Below are positions 15,776-23,048 of a DNA stretch of 28,851 bases, one piece after another. The DNA is taken from positions 1 to 28,851 of the forward strand of contig CAVKJG010000025.1 of assembly GCA_963656825.1 (NCBI GenBank), written 5' to 3'. This DNA is from CAG-841 sp963656825. GTDB lineage: Bacteria > Bacillota > Clostridia > Oscillospirales > CAG-272. A program made the position numbers and the translations under genes. The notes under the pieces were generated by a model. The model saw only the letters and a program-made list of their open reading frames with translations. It did no database searches and was not told the DNA's origin. Positions within the stretch are counted from its first letter, which is position 1. Each line of letters starts with the position of its first letter.

Positions 15776-15830
15776 TAGCAAATTTTACGCGGACATGAAA
15801 ATTTCCGCCGCGGAACATAAGCGAAAAAAC

Positions 15831-15859
15831 TTGACAAAAACTTTCTTTTTATATATAAT
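15831..15859 (+). promoter_or_regulatory. strong promoter of the AMP-ligase/ACP operon
   Basis: Full-consensus TTGACA (15831-15836) and TATAAT (15854-15859) with a 17-base spacer. The leader of about 70 bases to the ATG at 15938 carries a GGAAGGAG ribosome binding site. Confidence 0.88.
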
Positions 15860-15937
15860 CGTATTTGTTGAAAATAAGTATAATATAATCAATATAAGAA
15901 ACGACCTGACAGCAGCAAACGGGAAGGAGTAGATTTA

Positions 15938-17647
15938 ATGAAAAAAACGCAACCGACACATACGGTTTACGGTATGGACTCGCTGTATGACGGCGTTGTA
16001 AAGCAGGCGGAAAGATACGGAGACAAGGAAAGATACATTTATAAGGATAAAATTACAAAAGAGGAAGCGGTGGTAACCTACCGCGATATGCTCGACCATG
16101 TAAATTATATTTCGTCGGGACTTACGGCTCTCGGCATTACCGAGCCGACGTGCGTTGTGTCGGGCGAATCTCACCCCGACTATGCGGCGGCATATATAGC
16201 GACGATATCCGTGGGCGGAATCATCGTTCCGCTTGACAAGGACATTCCGGCGGAGCAGTTTGCCGGCTTTACGGTGCTTTGCGAAACCGACGTTGTATTC
16301 TACACCTCGTCTGTTCATCATAAGGTTGCGGAAGTAAAGGATCAGCTCCGTGACGTAAAATATTTCATATGCTTTGATTACGCGGGCGACGATTTCCCCG
16401 ACGACAAAAGATTTATGCGCTTTGCCGATTTTTACGAGCTCGGCAAAAAGGCGTATGACGGCGGCGATCGGACGGCTGAAAATCACGCGGTGGATCTGGA
16501 CAAAACCTGCGCTATACTCTTTACATCCGGCACAACGGGAACAAGCAAGGGCGTTATGCTTTCTCAGAGAAATCTTGTCACGGCGACGCTCGATTCCTGC
16601 GCCATAATGGGCTGCGCAAAGGATGACAGATATGTTTCCGTTCTTCCTTTCCATCACGCATATGAGTTTACCTGCGCGCAGCTTGCGCTTCCCAACACGG
16701 GCGCAACAACCGTTATAAACGATTCCATAAAGAACACAATGCGCAACTTTGCGAAATATCAGCCGACGGCGCTTGTGCTTGTTCCGCTTTATGTTGAAAC
16801 AATGCACAAGAGAATCTGGGCGGAGATAGCAAAGAAGGGCAAGACCAAAACCGTAAAAACGGCGATAAAAATTTCAAATGCGCTCCGCAAAGCAGGCATA
16901 GACCGCCGCAGAAAAATATTCAAGGATATTCTTGACGCGTTCGGCGGCAGACTTCAGTATATCGTTTGCGGCGGCGCTCCGCTCCGCGCAGAGCTTATAA
17001 ACGACTTTGACGCCTTCGGCATAAAAATATGCGAGGGCTACGGAATTACGGAATGCTCGCCTCTTGTCGCGGCGAACCCTATGCATTGGCGCAAGCACCA
17101 TTCCTGCGGAATGAGAGTTCCGCATATGGAGGTGAGAATCGATAAGGCTTCTCCCGAGGACGAAACGGGCGAGATTGTCACGCGCGGCGACGCCGTAATG
17201 AAAGGCTACTACAAAAATCCGGAAGCCACAGCCGAAGCCTTCACCGAGGACGGCTGGTTCAGGACGGGCGATATAGGCTATATCGACGACGATGATTTTA
17301 TATTCATCACGGGAAGAAAGAAAAACGTTATCATTCTTTCAAACGGAAAGAATATATTCCCCGAAGAGCTTGAGGAATATCTCGGTCAGAGCGAATATAT
17401 AGCGGAGTGCGTTGTTGTCGGCAGAAAGAACGAAGCGGACGAAACGTCGATATGGGCAATATGCTATCCCGATTACGATAAATTCGAGGGCGCTTCAAAA
17501 GAAGAAATAGAAGCCAAAATACGCGAGGAAGTCGATAACGTAAACAAAAAGCTTCCTATTTTCAAGCATATCCCCAACGTTGAGATAAGAGAAACGGAAT
17601 TCGAGAAAACAACGTCGAGAAAGATAATGCGGTATAAGGTAAAATAA
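15938..17647 (+). CDS. AMP-dependent synthetase/ligase (long-chain acyl-CoA or acyl-ACP synthetase type)
   Basis: Adenylate-forming enzyme of 569 residues that activates a carboxylic acid, probably a fatty acid, with ATP and passes it to a thiol. The core P-loop motif SGTTGTSKGV is at residues 197-206, EGYGITECSPL is the A5 block, and GWFRTGDIGYIDDDDF starts near residue 439 (A7), followed by GRKKNVIILSNGKNI (A8) and the C-terminal SRKIMRYK with candidate catalytic Lys562. The length and the A8 block resemble long-chain acyl-CoA ligases. An acyl carrier protein gene follows 40 bases downstream, so the acceptor may be that ACP rather than CoA; this is inference from context. Confidence 0.9.
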   Translation: MKKTQPTHTVYGMDSLYDGVVKQAERYGDKERYIYKDKITKEEAVVTYRDMLDHVNYISSGLTALGITEPTCVVSGESHPDYAAAYIATISVGGIIVPLDKDIPAEQFAGFTVLCETDVVFYTSSVHHKVAEVKDQLRDVKYFICFDYAGDDFPDDKRFMRFADFYELGKKAYDGGDRTAENHAVDLDKTCAILFTSGTTGTSKGVMLSQRNLVTATLDSCAIMGCAKDDRYVSVLPFHHAYEFTCAQLALPNTGATTVINDSIKNTMRNFAKYQPTALVLVPLYVETMHKRIWAEIAKKGKTKTVKTAIKISNALRKAGIDRRRKIFKDILDAFGGRLQYIVCGGAPLRAELINDFDAFGIKICEGYGITECSPLVAANPMHWRKHHSCGMRVPHMEVRIDKASPEDETGEIVTRGDAVMKGYYKNPEATAEAFTEDGWFRTGDIGYIDDDDFIFITGRKKNVIILSNGKNIFPEELEEYLGQSEYIAECVVVGRKNEADETSIWAICYPDYDKFEGASKEEIEAKIREEVDNVNKKLPIFKHIPNVEIRETEFEKTTSRKIMRYKVK

Positions 17648-17687
17648 TTATTTTTATTCGGCAGGAGCCGGGAAAGAGAGCAATACA

Positions 17688-17915
17688 ATGTTTGACGAAA
17701 TAAAATCAATTATGATGGAGACACTTTCGATACCGGAAGATCAGATAACTCCCGAAGCAAATCTCGAAGCGGATCTCGGAATAAGCTCGCTTGAGCTTTA
17801 TGAGCTTGGCGGCAGGCTTATGGAGGAATATGATATAGATATCGAAGAAGACGAAATTCATGCGTTTATTACGGTAAACGATATAGTTGAATATATTTCA
17901 TCTCATACAAAATAA
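17688..17915 (+). CDS. acyl carrier protein
   Basis: Acidic protein of 75 residues with the ACP four-helix pattern. The phosphopantetheine site lies in DLGISSLEL with Ser34 as the attachment residue; the Asp usually before it is Ser33. It carries acyl groups as thioesters in the cytoplasm. Because it sits right after an AMP-ligase and not in a fab cluster, it is more likely a dedicated partner of that ligase than the general fatty-acid ACP. GGAAAGAG precedes the ATG. A 12-bp hairpin separates it from the next gene. Confidence 0.9.
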   Translation: MFDEIKSIMMETLSIPEDQITPEANLEADLGISSLELYELGGRLMEEYDIDIEEDEIHAFITVNDIVEYISSHTK

Positions 17916-17929
17916 TCAAAAACAAACCC

Positions 17930-17959
17930 GATGCGGAGCCGGAAAAACGGCTCCGCATC
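17930..17959 (+). terminator. GC-rich hairpin between the ACP and prepilin peptidase genes
   Basis: Perfect 12-bp stem GATGCGGAGCCG/CGGCTCCGCATC around a six-base GAAAAA loop. There is no T-run on the plus strand, so it may be a weak or processing/stability hairpin that separates expression of acp and the peptidase gene rather than a full terminator. Confidence 0.5.
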
Positions 17960-17986
17960 GTCACTCTGCCCGAAAGGAGAAAGGCC

Positions 17987-18751
17987 ATGCTTTATGCTTC
18001 GCCGTTTATAACGGTTTACCTGTGTGTTCTTGCGGCGTTTCTCGGCGCGTGTATGAGCAGCTTTATCGCCTGTATGTGCTGGCGTATCGCGCACGGAGAA
18101 TCGGTTCTGCGCGGACGTTCTCACTGCGATTATTGCGGACATACGCTCGGCGTGCGCGACCTGTTTCCCATATTCAGCTATATATTTTCCGGTGGGAAGT
18201 GTCGCTATTGCGGAGCAAAGCTTTCCGTCGGACATCTTACGGGGGAGCTTTCGGGTGCGGTGCTTTTCGTGGCTGTCCTGCTGAAATTCGATGTAACGCT
18301 TATGACGCTTGTGGGATTGCTTTTTGTCTGTATTCTGCTTGCGTGTTCGCTTTCGGAGCTGAACGGCTGCAAAATCCCGAACGGATTTATTATAGCGGGA
18401 ATTGCTTTGAAGGCGCTTTCGTTTCTTTTCTGCGAGGATAAAGCGACGGAGGCAAAAAGCGCACTGCTCGGCGGATTTGTAATAGCCGCGGCGGTGCTTC
18501 TGATATCTTTTGTCTTCGGAAAGGTCTTAAAACGGACTGCGATTGACGCAGGCGACACAAAGCTTTTGTTTGTCGCCGGAATTTTTCTCGGGTGGGAGAA
18601 AAATCTGCTTTGCATTATTGTTGCCTGCCTTTCCGGAGTTATATTTGCGCTTGCGGCAGGGAAAAGAAGGCTTCCGCTTGCGCCGTTTATCTCGGGCGGA
18701 GCGGTTCTTGCGCTCATTTTCGGCGACGCGATAATCAACATAATAAAATGA
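17987..18751 (+). CDS. A24 prepilin peptidase-like membrane protein with altered active-site motif
   Basis: Polytopic membrane protein of 254 residues in the type IV prepilin peptidase family, which cleaves and N-methylates prepilins at the inner face of the membrane. It has the N-terminal domain with two CxxC pairs (Cys47/Cys50 and Cys72/Cys75) and about eight hydrophobic segments. The second catalytic Asp is in DAGDTKLL (Asp190), where the usual GxGD Gly is Asp187. At the first catalytic position, before LNGCKIPN, there is Glu124 instead of Asp. It is therefore either a divergent active enzyme or an impaired one. No pilin or type II secretion genes are in the window. ATG follows AAAGGAGA. 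Confidence 0.82.
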   Translation: MLYASPFITVYLCVLAAFLGACMSSFIACMCWRIAHGESVLRGRSHCDYCGHTLGVRDLFPIFSYIFSGGKCRYCGAKLSVGHLTGELSGAVLFVAVLLKFDVTLMTLVGLLFVCILLACSLSELNGCKIPNGFIIAGIALKALSFLFCEDKATEAKSALLGGFVIAAAVLLISFVFGKVLKRTAIDAGDTKLLFVAGIFLGWEKNLLCIIVACLSGVIFALAAGKRRLPLAPFISGGAVLALIFGDAIINIIK

Positions 18752-18781
18752 AAAGCCCGTCCGTTTCCGGACGAGCTTTTT
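18751..18781 (+). terminator. terminator after the prepilin peptidase gene
   Basis: Inverted repeat AAAAGC-CGTCCG / CGGACG-GCTTTT with one mismatch, a TTTC loop and a terminal T-run. It directly follows the stop codon. Confidence 0.85.
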
Positions 18782-18855
18782 CGGGTTTTATTGGGCTTTT
18801 GTCTGTGCAGATATTAAAAACTCTGTATATCGTCCCCGATAATTGAAGTTTCTTT

Positions 18856-18944
18856 TGCCTACTTTTCTTCACAAAGAAAAGTACGGTGCCTACTTTTCTT
18901 TCCAAAGAAAAGTATGGTGCTTTTCTTTTCCAAAGAAAAGTAGG
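18856..18944. repeat. three tandem hairpin repeats
   Basis: Three adjoining units of 31, 31 and 27 bases (starts 18856, 18887, 18918) share the form TGCCTACTTTTCTTT-CC-AAAGAAAAGTAGG with small changes. Each is an imperfect palindrome that can fold on its own, and neighbouring arms can also pair. They sit in the 3' flank of the minus-strand ABC permease gene, whose stop is at 18945, and look like a dispersed palindromic repeat family. They could serve as transcript ends for the ABC operon. Confidence 0.8.
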
Positions 18945-19694
18945 TCATATGTTTTTGGATTTTATTTTGTGTGAAAAAAGCCAAACTGCCGCGGCGGAAA
19001 CGACGATTGCGTATGCTATTACCCAAATAAGATCGGGCATAACGGACGGATAATCTCCGGACGCGGCGGCACGGGCGGCGTCGACCGCGTGGATAAACGG
19101 AAGCGCACGGGCGATATTTTCAAACCATTTGCCGACAGCCGAAACATCGAACCAGATACCGCTGAGCCAAGCGCAAAGGTTTGTCATAAGCGCGCCGCAG
19201 ATGCCACCGACCTGTTTTTCGGAAAGAATTGTTCCGAACAAAAGCCCGATGCCGATGAAAAGCACGGCGGCAGGGATAAGCGTGACAACGGAAAGAAGCG
19301 TAGAAGGCGTAAGCACAAGTCCGAGCGGAATCGATACGATAAAAACCATAAGTATCTGAATTATCGCTATCGGCAGGAGCGGAAGCGTGTAGCCGAGAAC
19401 AAAATCAGATGCCGTCATGGGCGAGGTCATAAGCCGGAGCATAAGGCTGTCGCTCCTGTCCTTTGAAACCAGCATAGCCGAAAACAAGGTTATAAACGTA
19501 AGTCCGAAAAGCGCTATTCCGGGCGCAAGAAGTCCTATTCTGAAAGTCGAAGGCGCTGTTCCTTCGGGAATGTTTCTGCCTATCATCCAGAGCAGAATAA
19601 GAAGAATAACGGGAAAAGCAGCGCCGAAAAACAACGTGAGCGGATCGCGCAGGATTTCCTTTGCGTTGCGCTTTGCAAAAACAAGCATTTTCAT
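18945..19694 (-). CDS. ABC-2 type transporter permease
   Basis: Membrane protein of 249 residues with six predicted hydrophobic segments. A short cytoplasmic N-terminus (KRNAKEILRDPLTLFF) is typical of ABC-2 exporters. It pairs with the upstream ATPase, whose stop overlaps this start by 4 bases (ATGA). Likely exports a drug, peptide or lipid; the substrate is unknown. Confidence 0.88.
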   Translation of the reverse strand: MKMLVFAKRNAKEILRDPLTLFFGAAFPVILLILLWMIGRNIPEGTAPSTFRIGLLAPGIALFGLTFITLFSAMLVSKDRSDSLMLRLMTSPMTASDFVLGYTLPLLPIAIIQILMVFIVSIPLGLVLTPSTLLSVVTLIPAAVLFIGIGLLFGTILSEKQVGGICGALMTNLCAWLSGIWFDVSAVGKWFENIARALPFIHAVDAARAAASGDYPSVMPDLIWVIAYAIVVSAAAVWLFSHKIKSKNI

Positions 19695-20428
19695 ACGGGC
19701 GGCTCCTTTCCGGTGGCGATTGCGATAAAGGCTTCTTCAAAATTCTTTGCGCCGCCGAGAGAGATAAGCTCCCTTGCCGTGCCGACGGCGCAAAGCCGCC
19801 CTGCCGACATTATGCCTATTCTGTCCGAAAGGGCTTCGGCTTCTTCCATATAGTGCGTTGTGAGTATTACCGTGACCCTGCCTTTGAGCGCGGTGATTAT
19901 ATCCCACAGCTTGCGACGGGCAATTACGTCAAGACCGAGCGTAGGCTCGTCGAGAAAGAGTATTTCGGGCTCGCTTATCAGTGCCATAGCTATGCTCAGC
20001 TTGCGCGCATAGCCTCCGGAAAGGGTTTTTGCCTTTGATTTTCTTACGTCCTCAAGGGCAAAATCGTCTATCATTTTTTCGGCGCGCCGCTTTGATTCTT
20101 TCCCGTCAAAGCCGTAAATTCCGGCGGCGAAAACAAGATTTTCGTAAACCGAAAGATTGCGCGCGACAGCCGTTTCCTGAGGGGAAACGTTTGTTTTCGC
20201 CTTTACCTTTGCCGCGTCCGATACTATGCTGTCGCCGAGAAGAAACGCGTCTCCCGATGTGGACGCCGTCAGGCACGAAAGCATTTTTATGGTTGTTGTT
20301 TTTCCTGCGCCGTTCACACCGAGAAGCGAGAAAAGCTCTCCCTTGTAAACGGTAAGGTCAAGCGAGCTTACGGCGGCTTTGTCGCCGTATTTTTTAGTAA
20401 GCGACAGTGTTTTTATGGCTTCTGTCAT
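19691..20428 (-). CDS. ABC transporter ATP-binding protein
   Basis: ATPase of 245 residues with Walker A GVNGAGKT (residues 37-44), a Q-loop (SPQETAVARNL), signature LSGGYARKLSIAMAL, Walker B EILFLDEPTLGLD and the switch His in TTHYMEEAE. The pattern belongs to the drug/antibiotic exporter (DrrA/CcmA-like) class. It is coupled by 4-base overlaps both to the preceding AbrB-like regulator and to the following permease gene. Confidence 0.92.
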   Translation of the reverse strand: MTEAIKTLSLTKKYGDKAAVSSLDLTVYKGELFSLLGVNGAGKTTTIKMLSCLTASTSGDAFLLGDSIVSDAAKVKAKTNVSPQETAVARNLSVYENLVFAAGIYGFDGKESKRRAEKMIDDFALEDVRKSKAKTLSGGYARKLSIAMALISEPEILFLDEPTLGLDVIARRKLWDIITALKGRVTVILTTHYMEEAEALSDRIGIMSAGRLCAVGTARELISLGGAKNFEEAFIAIATGKEPPV

Positions 20429-20634
20429 TTCTGTCCGCCCCCGAGAAGCATTCTGCGGAACGCTTCATAATCGTTTACCTTGACTATGCCGATCCCCTGA
20501 TTTATATCGCCGAGCACAGCCAGCGTGTCGCCCGGCGCAATGCCGAAAACCTCACGGGCTTCTTTTGGGATTACTATCTGTCCCTTTTGCCCGACCTTTG
20601 CAACTCCGAATAAAAATTTTCCTTCCGGTGTCAT
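20425..20634 (-). CDS. AbrB/SpoVT-family DNA-binding regulator
   Basis: Small protein of 69 residues with a swapped-hairpin AbrB domain: VAKVGQKGQIVIPKEAREVF followed by GIAPGDTLAVLGD, the usual strand-loop-helix core. The ATG at 20634 has a perfect AAGGAGG 5 bases upstream; the longer reading frame upstream of it is not coding. It is the first gene of the regulator-ATPase-permease operon, so it most likely controls the exporter. Three 9-bp repeats between the -10 and the start codon are a candidate autoregulatory site. Confidence 0.88.
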   Translation of the reverse strand: MTPEGKFLFGVAKVGQKGQIVIPKEAREVFGIAPGDTLAVLGDINQGIGIVKVNDYEAFRRMLLGGGQK

Positions 20635-20650
20635 ATGTGCCTCCTTATAA

Positions 20651-20675
20651 GTATAACAAGTATAACTTGTATAAC
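20651..20675 (-). promoter_or_regulatory. three GTATAAC direct repeats, candidate operator
   Basis: GTATAAC occurs at 20651, 20660 and 20669 with an exact 9-base period, and an inverted repeat ACAAGT/ACTTGT is embedded. The array lies just downstream of the -10 of the AbrB-like gene and covers the expected transcription start and the early leader. Confidence 0.55.
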
Positions 20676-20677
20676 TA

Positions 20678-20705
20678 ATTATACTCGCAAAAATACAAAT
20701 GTCAA
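20678..20705 (-). promoter_or_regulatory. promoter of the AbrB-ABC operon
   Basis: On the minus strand consensus TTGACA (20705-20700) and TATAAT (20683-20678) are 16 bases apart, 44 bases before the ATG at 20634. Confidence 0.8.
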
Positions 20706-20748
20706 CATATTTTAAGGTTGTTTTTTGTTCGGGCGTGTCGCGCGGTAC

Positions 20749-20777
20749 TTGCAAGAAAAGCAAAGCTGTGATAGAAT
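20749..20777 (+). promoter_or_regulatory. promoter of the DUF2156-GNAT gene
   Basis: TTGCAA (20749-20754) and TAGAAT (20772-20777) with a 17-base spacer. The ATG is 23 bases after the -10, behind TAAGGAG. Confidence 0.7.
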
Positions 20778-20799
20778 ATCTCGGTAAGGAGAAATAATT

Positions 20800-22194
20800 A
20801 TGCTTGAATTTACACCTATAACATACAAAAACGCCGCAAAGGTGCGCGCGTGCTACCGTCATTGCGACTACCGCGTGAGCGACTATTCCGTCGGGATGAA
20901 GCTTATGTGGAAGTCATATTTCCGTCCGGAGGCGGCATATGCCTGCGGATGTCTTATAGTAAAGGATACGTTCGGGGGGAAGGTGCGTTTTGACTATCCC
21001 GTTCCCGAAACGGAGGACGCCGATATCGACGGCGCTCTTACCGAGATTGAAAAATACTGTATGGACAAATATATTCCGCTTGTGTTTTATGCCGTGCCGC
21101 AGGAAAAGCTCGGAGCGCTTGTCGCAAGATACAGATATTGCAGAACGGAATCCTCGCCGATTTTTGACGAATATATTTACCGTGCGGACGATATGATCAG
21201 CTTTTCCGGAAAGCACTACTCCGGGCAGCGAAACCATATAAACAAGTTTTACAAGCTTTATCCCAACGCCAAATTCCGAAAGCTCGAAGCTTCGGACAAG
21301 CCGAAGCTTGAAAAGTTTTTCGGCAGATTTTCATACAGCTCGCAGAAAAACGGCAGAGGCGCCGATGTGGAGCTTAAACGTTCGCGCGAAACGCTTCTCC
21401 GCGATACTTCGTGGGGCTGTGCCGGCTGTATGGAGCTTGACGGGGAAATAATCGCGCTTTCGCTCGGAGAAATCTGCGGCGACACGATGATAATCCATAT
21501 AGAAAAGGCGCTTCACGAATACGAGGGCGTTTATCCCGCGACGGTGTCGGCGTTTGCCGAGCGTTTCTGCGGCGGCGTCAGATATATCAATCGCGAGGAG
21601 GACGCCGGCGATCCCGGTCTGCGACGCTCAAAAACTCAGTACAGACCGAAATTTATGCAGAGAAAATATGACGTTTACGTCGAAACCGAGCTGAGAGCAT
21701 GGGATAAGATCCCCACGCTGAAAACCGAAAGGCTTACGCTTGCTCCGCTTACCGATTCGGAAACAAAGGAATATTTCAGGCTCTGCACGGACGATGAGCG
21801 CAACAAATACTGGGGCTACGATTACAGAAAAGACTGTGAAAATCCCGATGAAAAATATTTTATAAACGACGCAAGAGCGGATTTTGAAAGCAAGACTGCG
21901 GCAAACTTCGCCATAAAATACGGAAGAAAATTCATAGGCGAGGTGATTTTATACGATTTCGATTATCACGGCGGTGCGCAGATAGGCGTAAGAATATCGT
22001 CGGGCTGTGACGGAAGAGGCTTCGGAAAAGAAGCCCTGTCCGCCGTTATCGACGCCGCGCTGTACGACCTCGGGCTTTCGGTTGTCTGGGCGAAATGCTA
22101 TCTTGAGAATGTAAAATCGCAGAGGATGCTCTGCGCCTGCATGCAGAAAACCGGCGAGGATCAGGAGTTCCGGTATTATGAGCGCAGAATATGA
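20800..22194 (+). CDS. fusion protein: DUF2156 (LPG-synthase C-like) plus GNAT acetyltransferase
   Basis: Protein of 464 residues in two parts. Residues 1-295 match the DUF2156 family, related to the soluble acyltransferase domain of phosphatidylglycerol lysyltransferase: the blocks GQRNHINKFYKLYPNAKFRKL and YINREEDAGDPGLRRSK...YRPKF are characteristic. Residues 300-464 are a RimJ/RimL-type GNAT, starting LKTERLTLAPLT, with acetyl-CoA loop GRGFGKEAL and the C-terminal ENVKSQRML. No membrane segment is seen, so it is not a complete lysyltransferase flippase. Both halves should use acyl-CoA or aminoacyl donors; the substrates are unknown. It is transcribed divergently from the AbrB-ABC operon. 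Confidence 0.82.
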   Translation: MLEFTPITYKNAAKVRACYRHCDYRVSDYSVGMKLMWKSYFRPEAAYACGCLIVKDTFGGKVRFDYPVPETEDADIDGALTEIEKYCMDKYIPLVFYAVPQEKLGALVARYRYCRTESSPIFDEYIYRADDMISFSGKHYSGQRNHINKFYKLYPNAKFRKLEASDKPKLEKFFGRFSYSSQKNGRGADVELKRSRETLLRDTSWGCAGCMELDGEIIALSLGEICGDTMIIHIEKALHEYEGVYPATVSAFAERFCGGVRYINREEDAGDPGLRRSKTQYRPKFMQRKYDVYVETELRAWDKIPTLKTERLTLAPLTDSETKEYFRLCTDDERNKYWGYDYRKDCENPDEKYFINDARADFESKTAANFAIKYGRKFIGEVILYDFDYHGGAQIGVRISSGCDGRGFGKEALSAVIDAALYDLGLSVVWAKCYLENVKSQRMLCACMQKTGEDQEFRYYERRI

Positions 22195-22260
22195 AAATCC
22201 TTGCACGGACAGGAAAAAAGCAAAATAATACATTTGTATTAAAAAACAAGGGAGTTGCAT

Positions 22261-22911
22261 ATGAAATACAGCTACGCGCTTTTTGATCTCGACGGGACGC
22301 TCACCGATCCGTCGCTCGGAATAACAAACTGCATTATGTACGCGCTGAAAAAATTCGGCATAGCACCGCCGCCGAGAGAGGAGCTTTATAAATTTATAGG
22401 TCCGCCGCTTTTGTATTCGTTTAAGGAGTATTGCGGATTTTCCGAAAAGGACGCGGAGCTTGCGGTCTCTTATTACAGAGAGCGGTTTTCCGAGGTCGGG
22501 CTTTTTGAAAATGAGATATACCCCGGAATAAAGGAGCTTTTGTCCGAGCTTTGCGAAAACGGCACAAGGGTCGTTCTGGCGACCTCAAAGCCGGACGTTT
22601 ACTCAAAACGGATACTTGAGCATTTCGATATAGACAAGTATTTTTATTTTCTTGCGGCGAATACTCTTGCCGAGAGCCGACCCGAAAAATCGGACGTGAT
22701 AGCCTATGCGATCGAAAGCTGCAAAATAAAAACGCCGCGCGAGGCGGTCATGGTCGGCGACAGGAAATACGATATACTCGGCGGAAAAACGTTCGGCCTT
22801 GTGACCGTCGGCGTAAGCTACGGCTTCGGCGGCAGAGAGGAGCTTCTTCTTTCCGGCGCGGACAAAATAGCCGATACGGTGGAGGAGCTTCGGGGGATTA
22901 TAGCCGGCTGA
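22261..22911 (+). CDS. HAD-superfamily hydrolase, phosphoglycolate-phosphatase-like
   Basis: Cytoplasmic phosphatase of 216 residues. Motif I FDLDGTLTD has the nucleophile Asp9 and acid/base Asp11, a helical C1 cap covers residues 16-80, motif II is LATSKP, the motif III Lys is in the PEKSD block, and motif IV is MVGDRKYD. The layout matches Gph/PpaX-type enzymes that hydrolyse phosphoglycolate or similar small phosphoesters. The ATG at 22261 has AAGGGAG 6 bases upstream; an in-frame TTG at 22255 is too close to it. Substrate not determinable. No promoter consensus was recognised in the 66-base gap before it. Confidence 0.88.
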   Translation: MKYSYALFDLDGTLTDPSLGITNCIMYALKKFGIAPPPREELYKFIGPPLLYSFKEYCGFSEKDAELAVSYYRERFSEVGLFENEIYPGIKELLSELCENGTRVVLATSKPDVYSKRILEHFDIDKYFYFLAANTLAESRPEKSDVIAYAIESCKIKTPREAVMVGDRKYDILGGKTFGLVTVGVSYGFGGREELLLSGADKIADTVEELRGIIAG

Positions 22912-22987
22912 GGGGCGAATTGCTCCGGCGTCGGTATGATTGCGAATTTTATCGACAAAAGTGTGATTTTTCATTTGCTATTTAATA

Positions 22988-23016
22988 TTGACTTTTACCA
23001 ATAAACGATATATAAT
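22988..23016 (+). promoter_or_regulatory. promoter of the M6-like surface protein gene
   Basis: TTGACT (22988-22993) and TATAAT (23011-23016) are separated by 17 bases, 32 bases before the GTG start. Confidence 0.8.
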
Positions 23017-23048
23017 TAAAATATAATCTATGAACGGAGGATAGCTCT

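Noticed and set aside
15547..15818. Small frames on both strands around tRNA-Leu
   Set aside because: They are translations through the tRNA and its promoter.
18856..18944. CRISPR array
   Set aside because: Only three adjoining palindromic units with no spacers between them, and no cas genes in the window.
20635..20862. N-terminal extension of the AbrB-like protein
   Set aside because: The frame continues upstream through the promoter, but the ATG at 20634 has a perfect ribosome binding site and gives the complete family domain.
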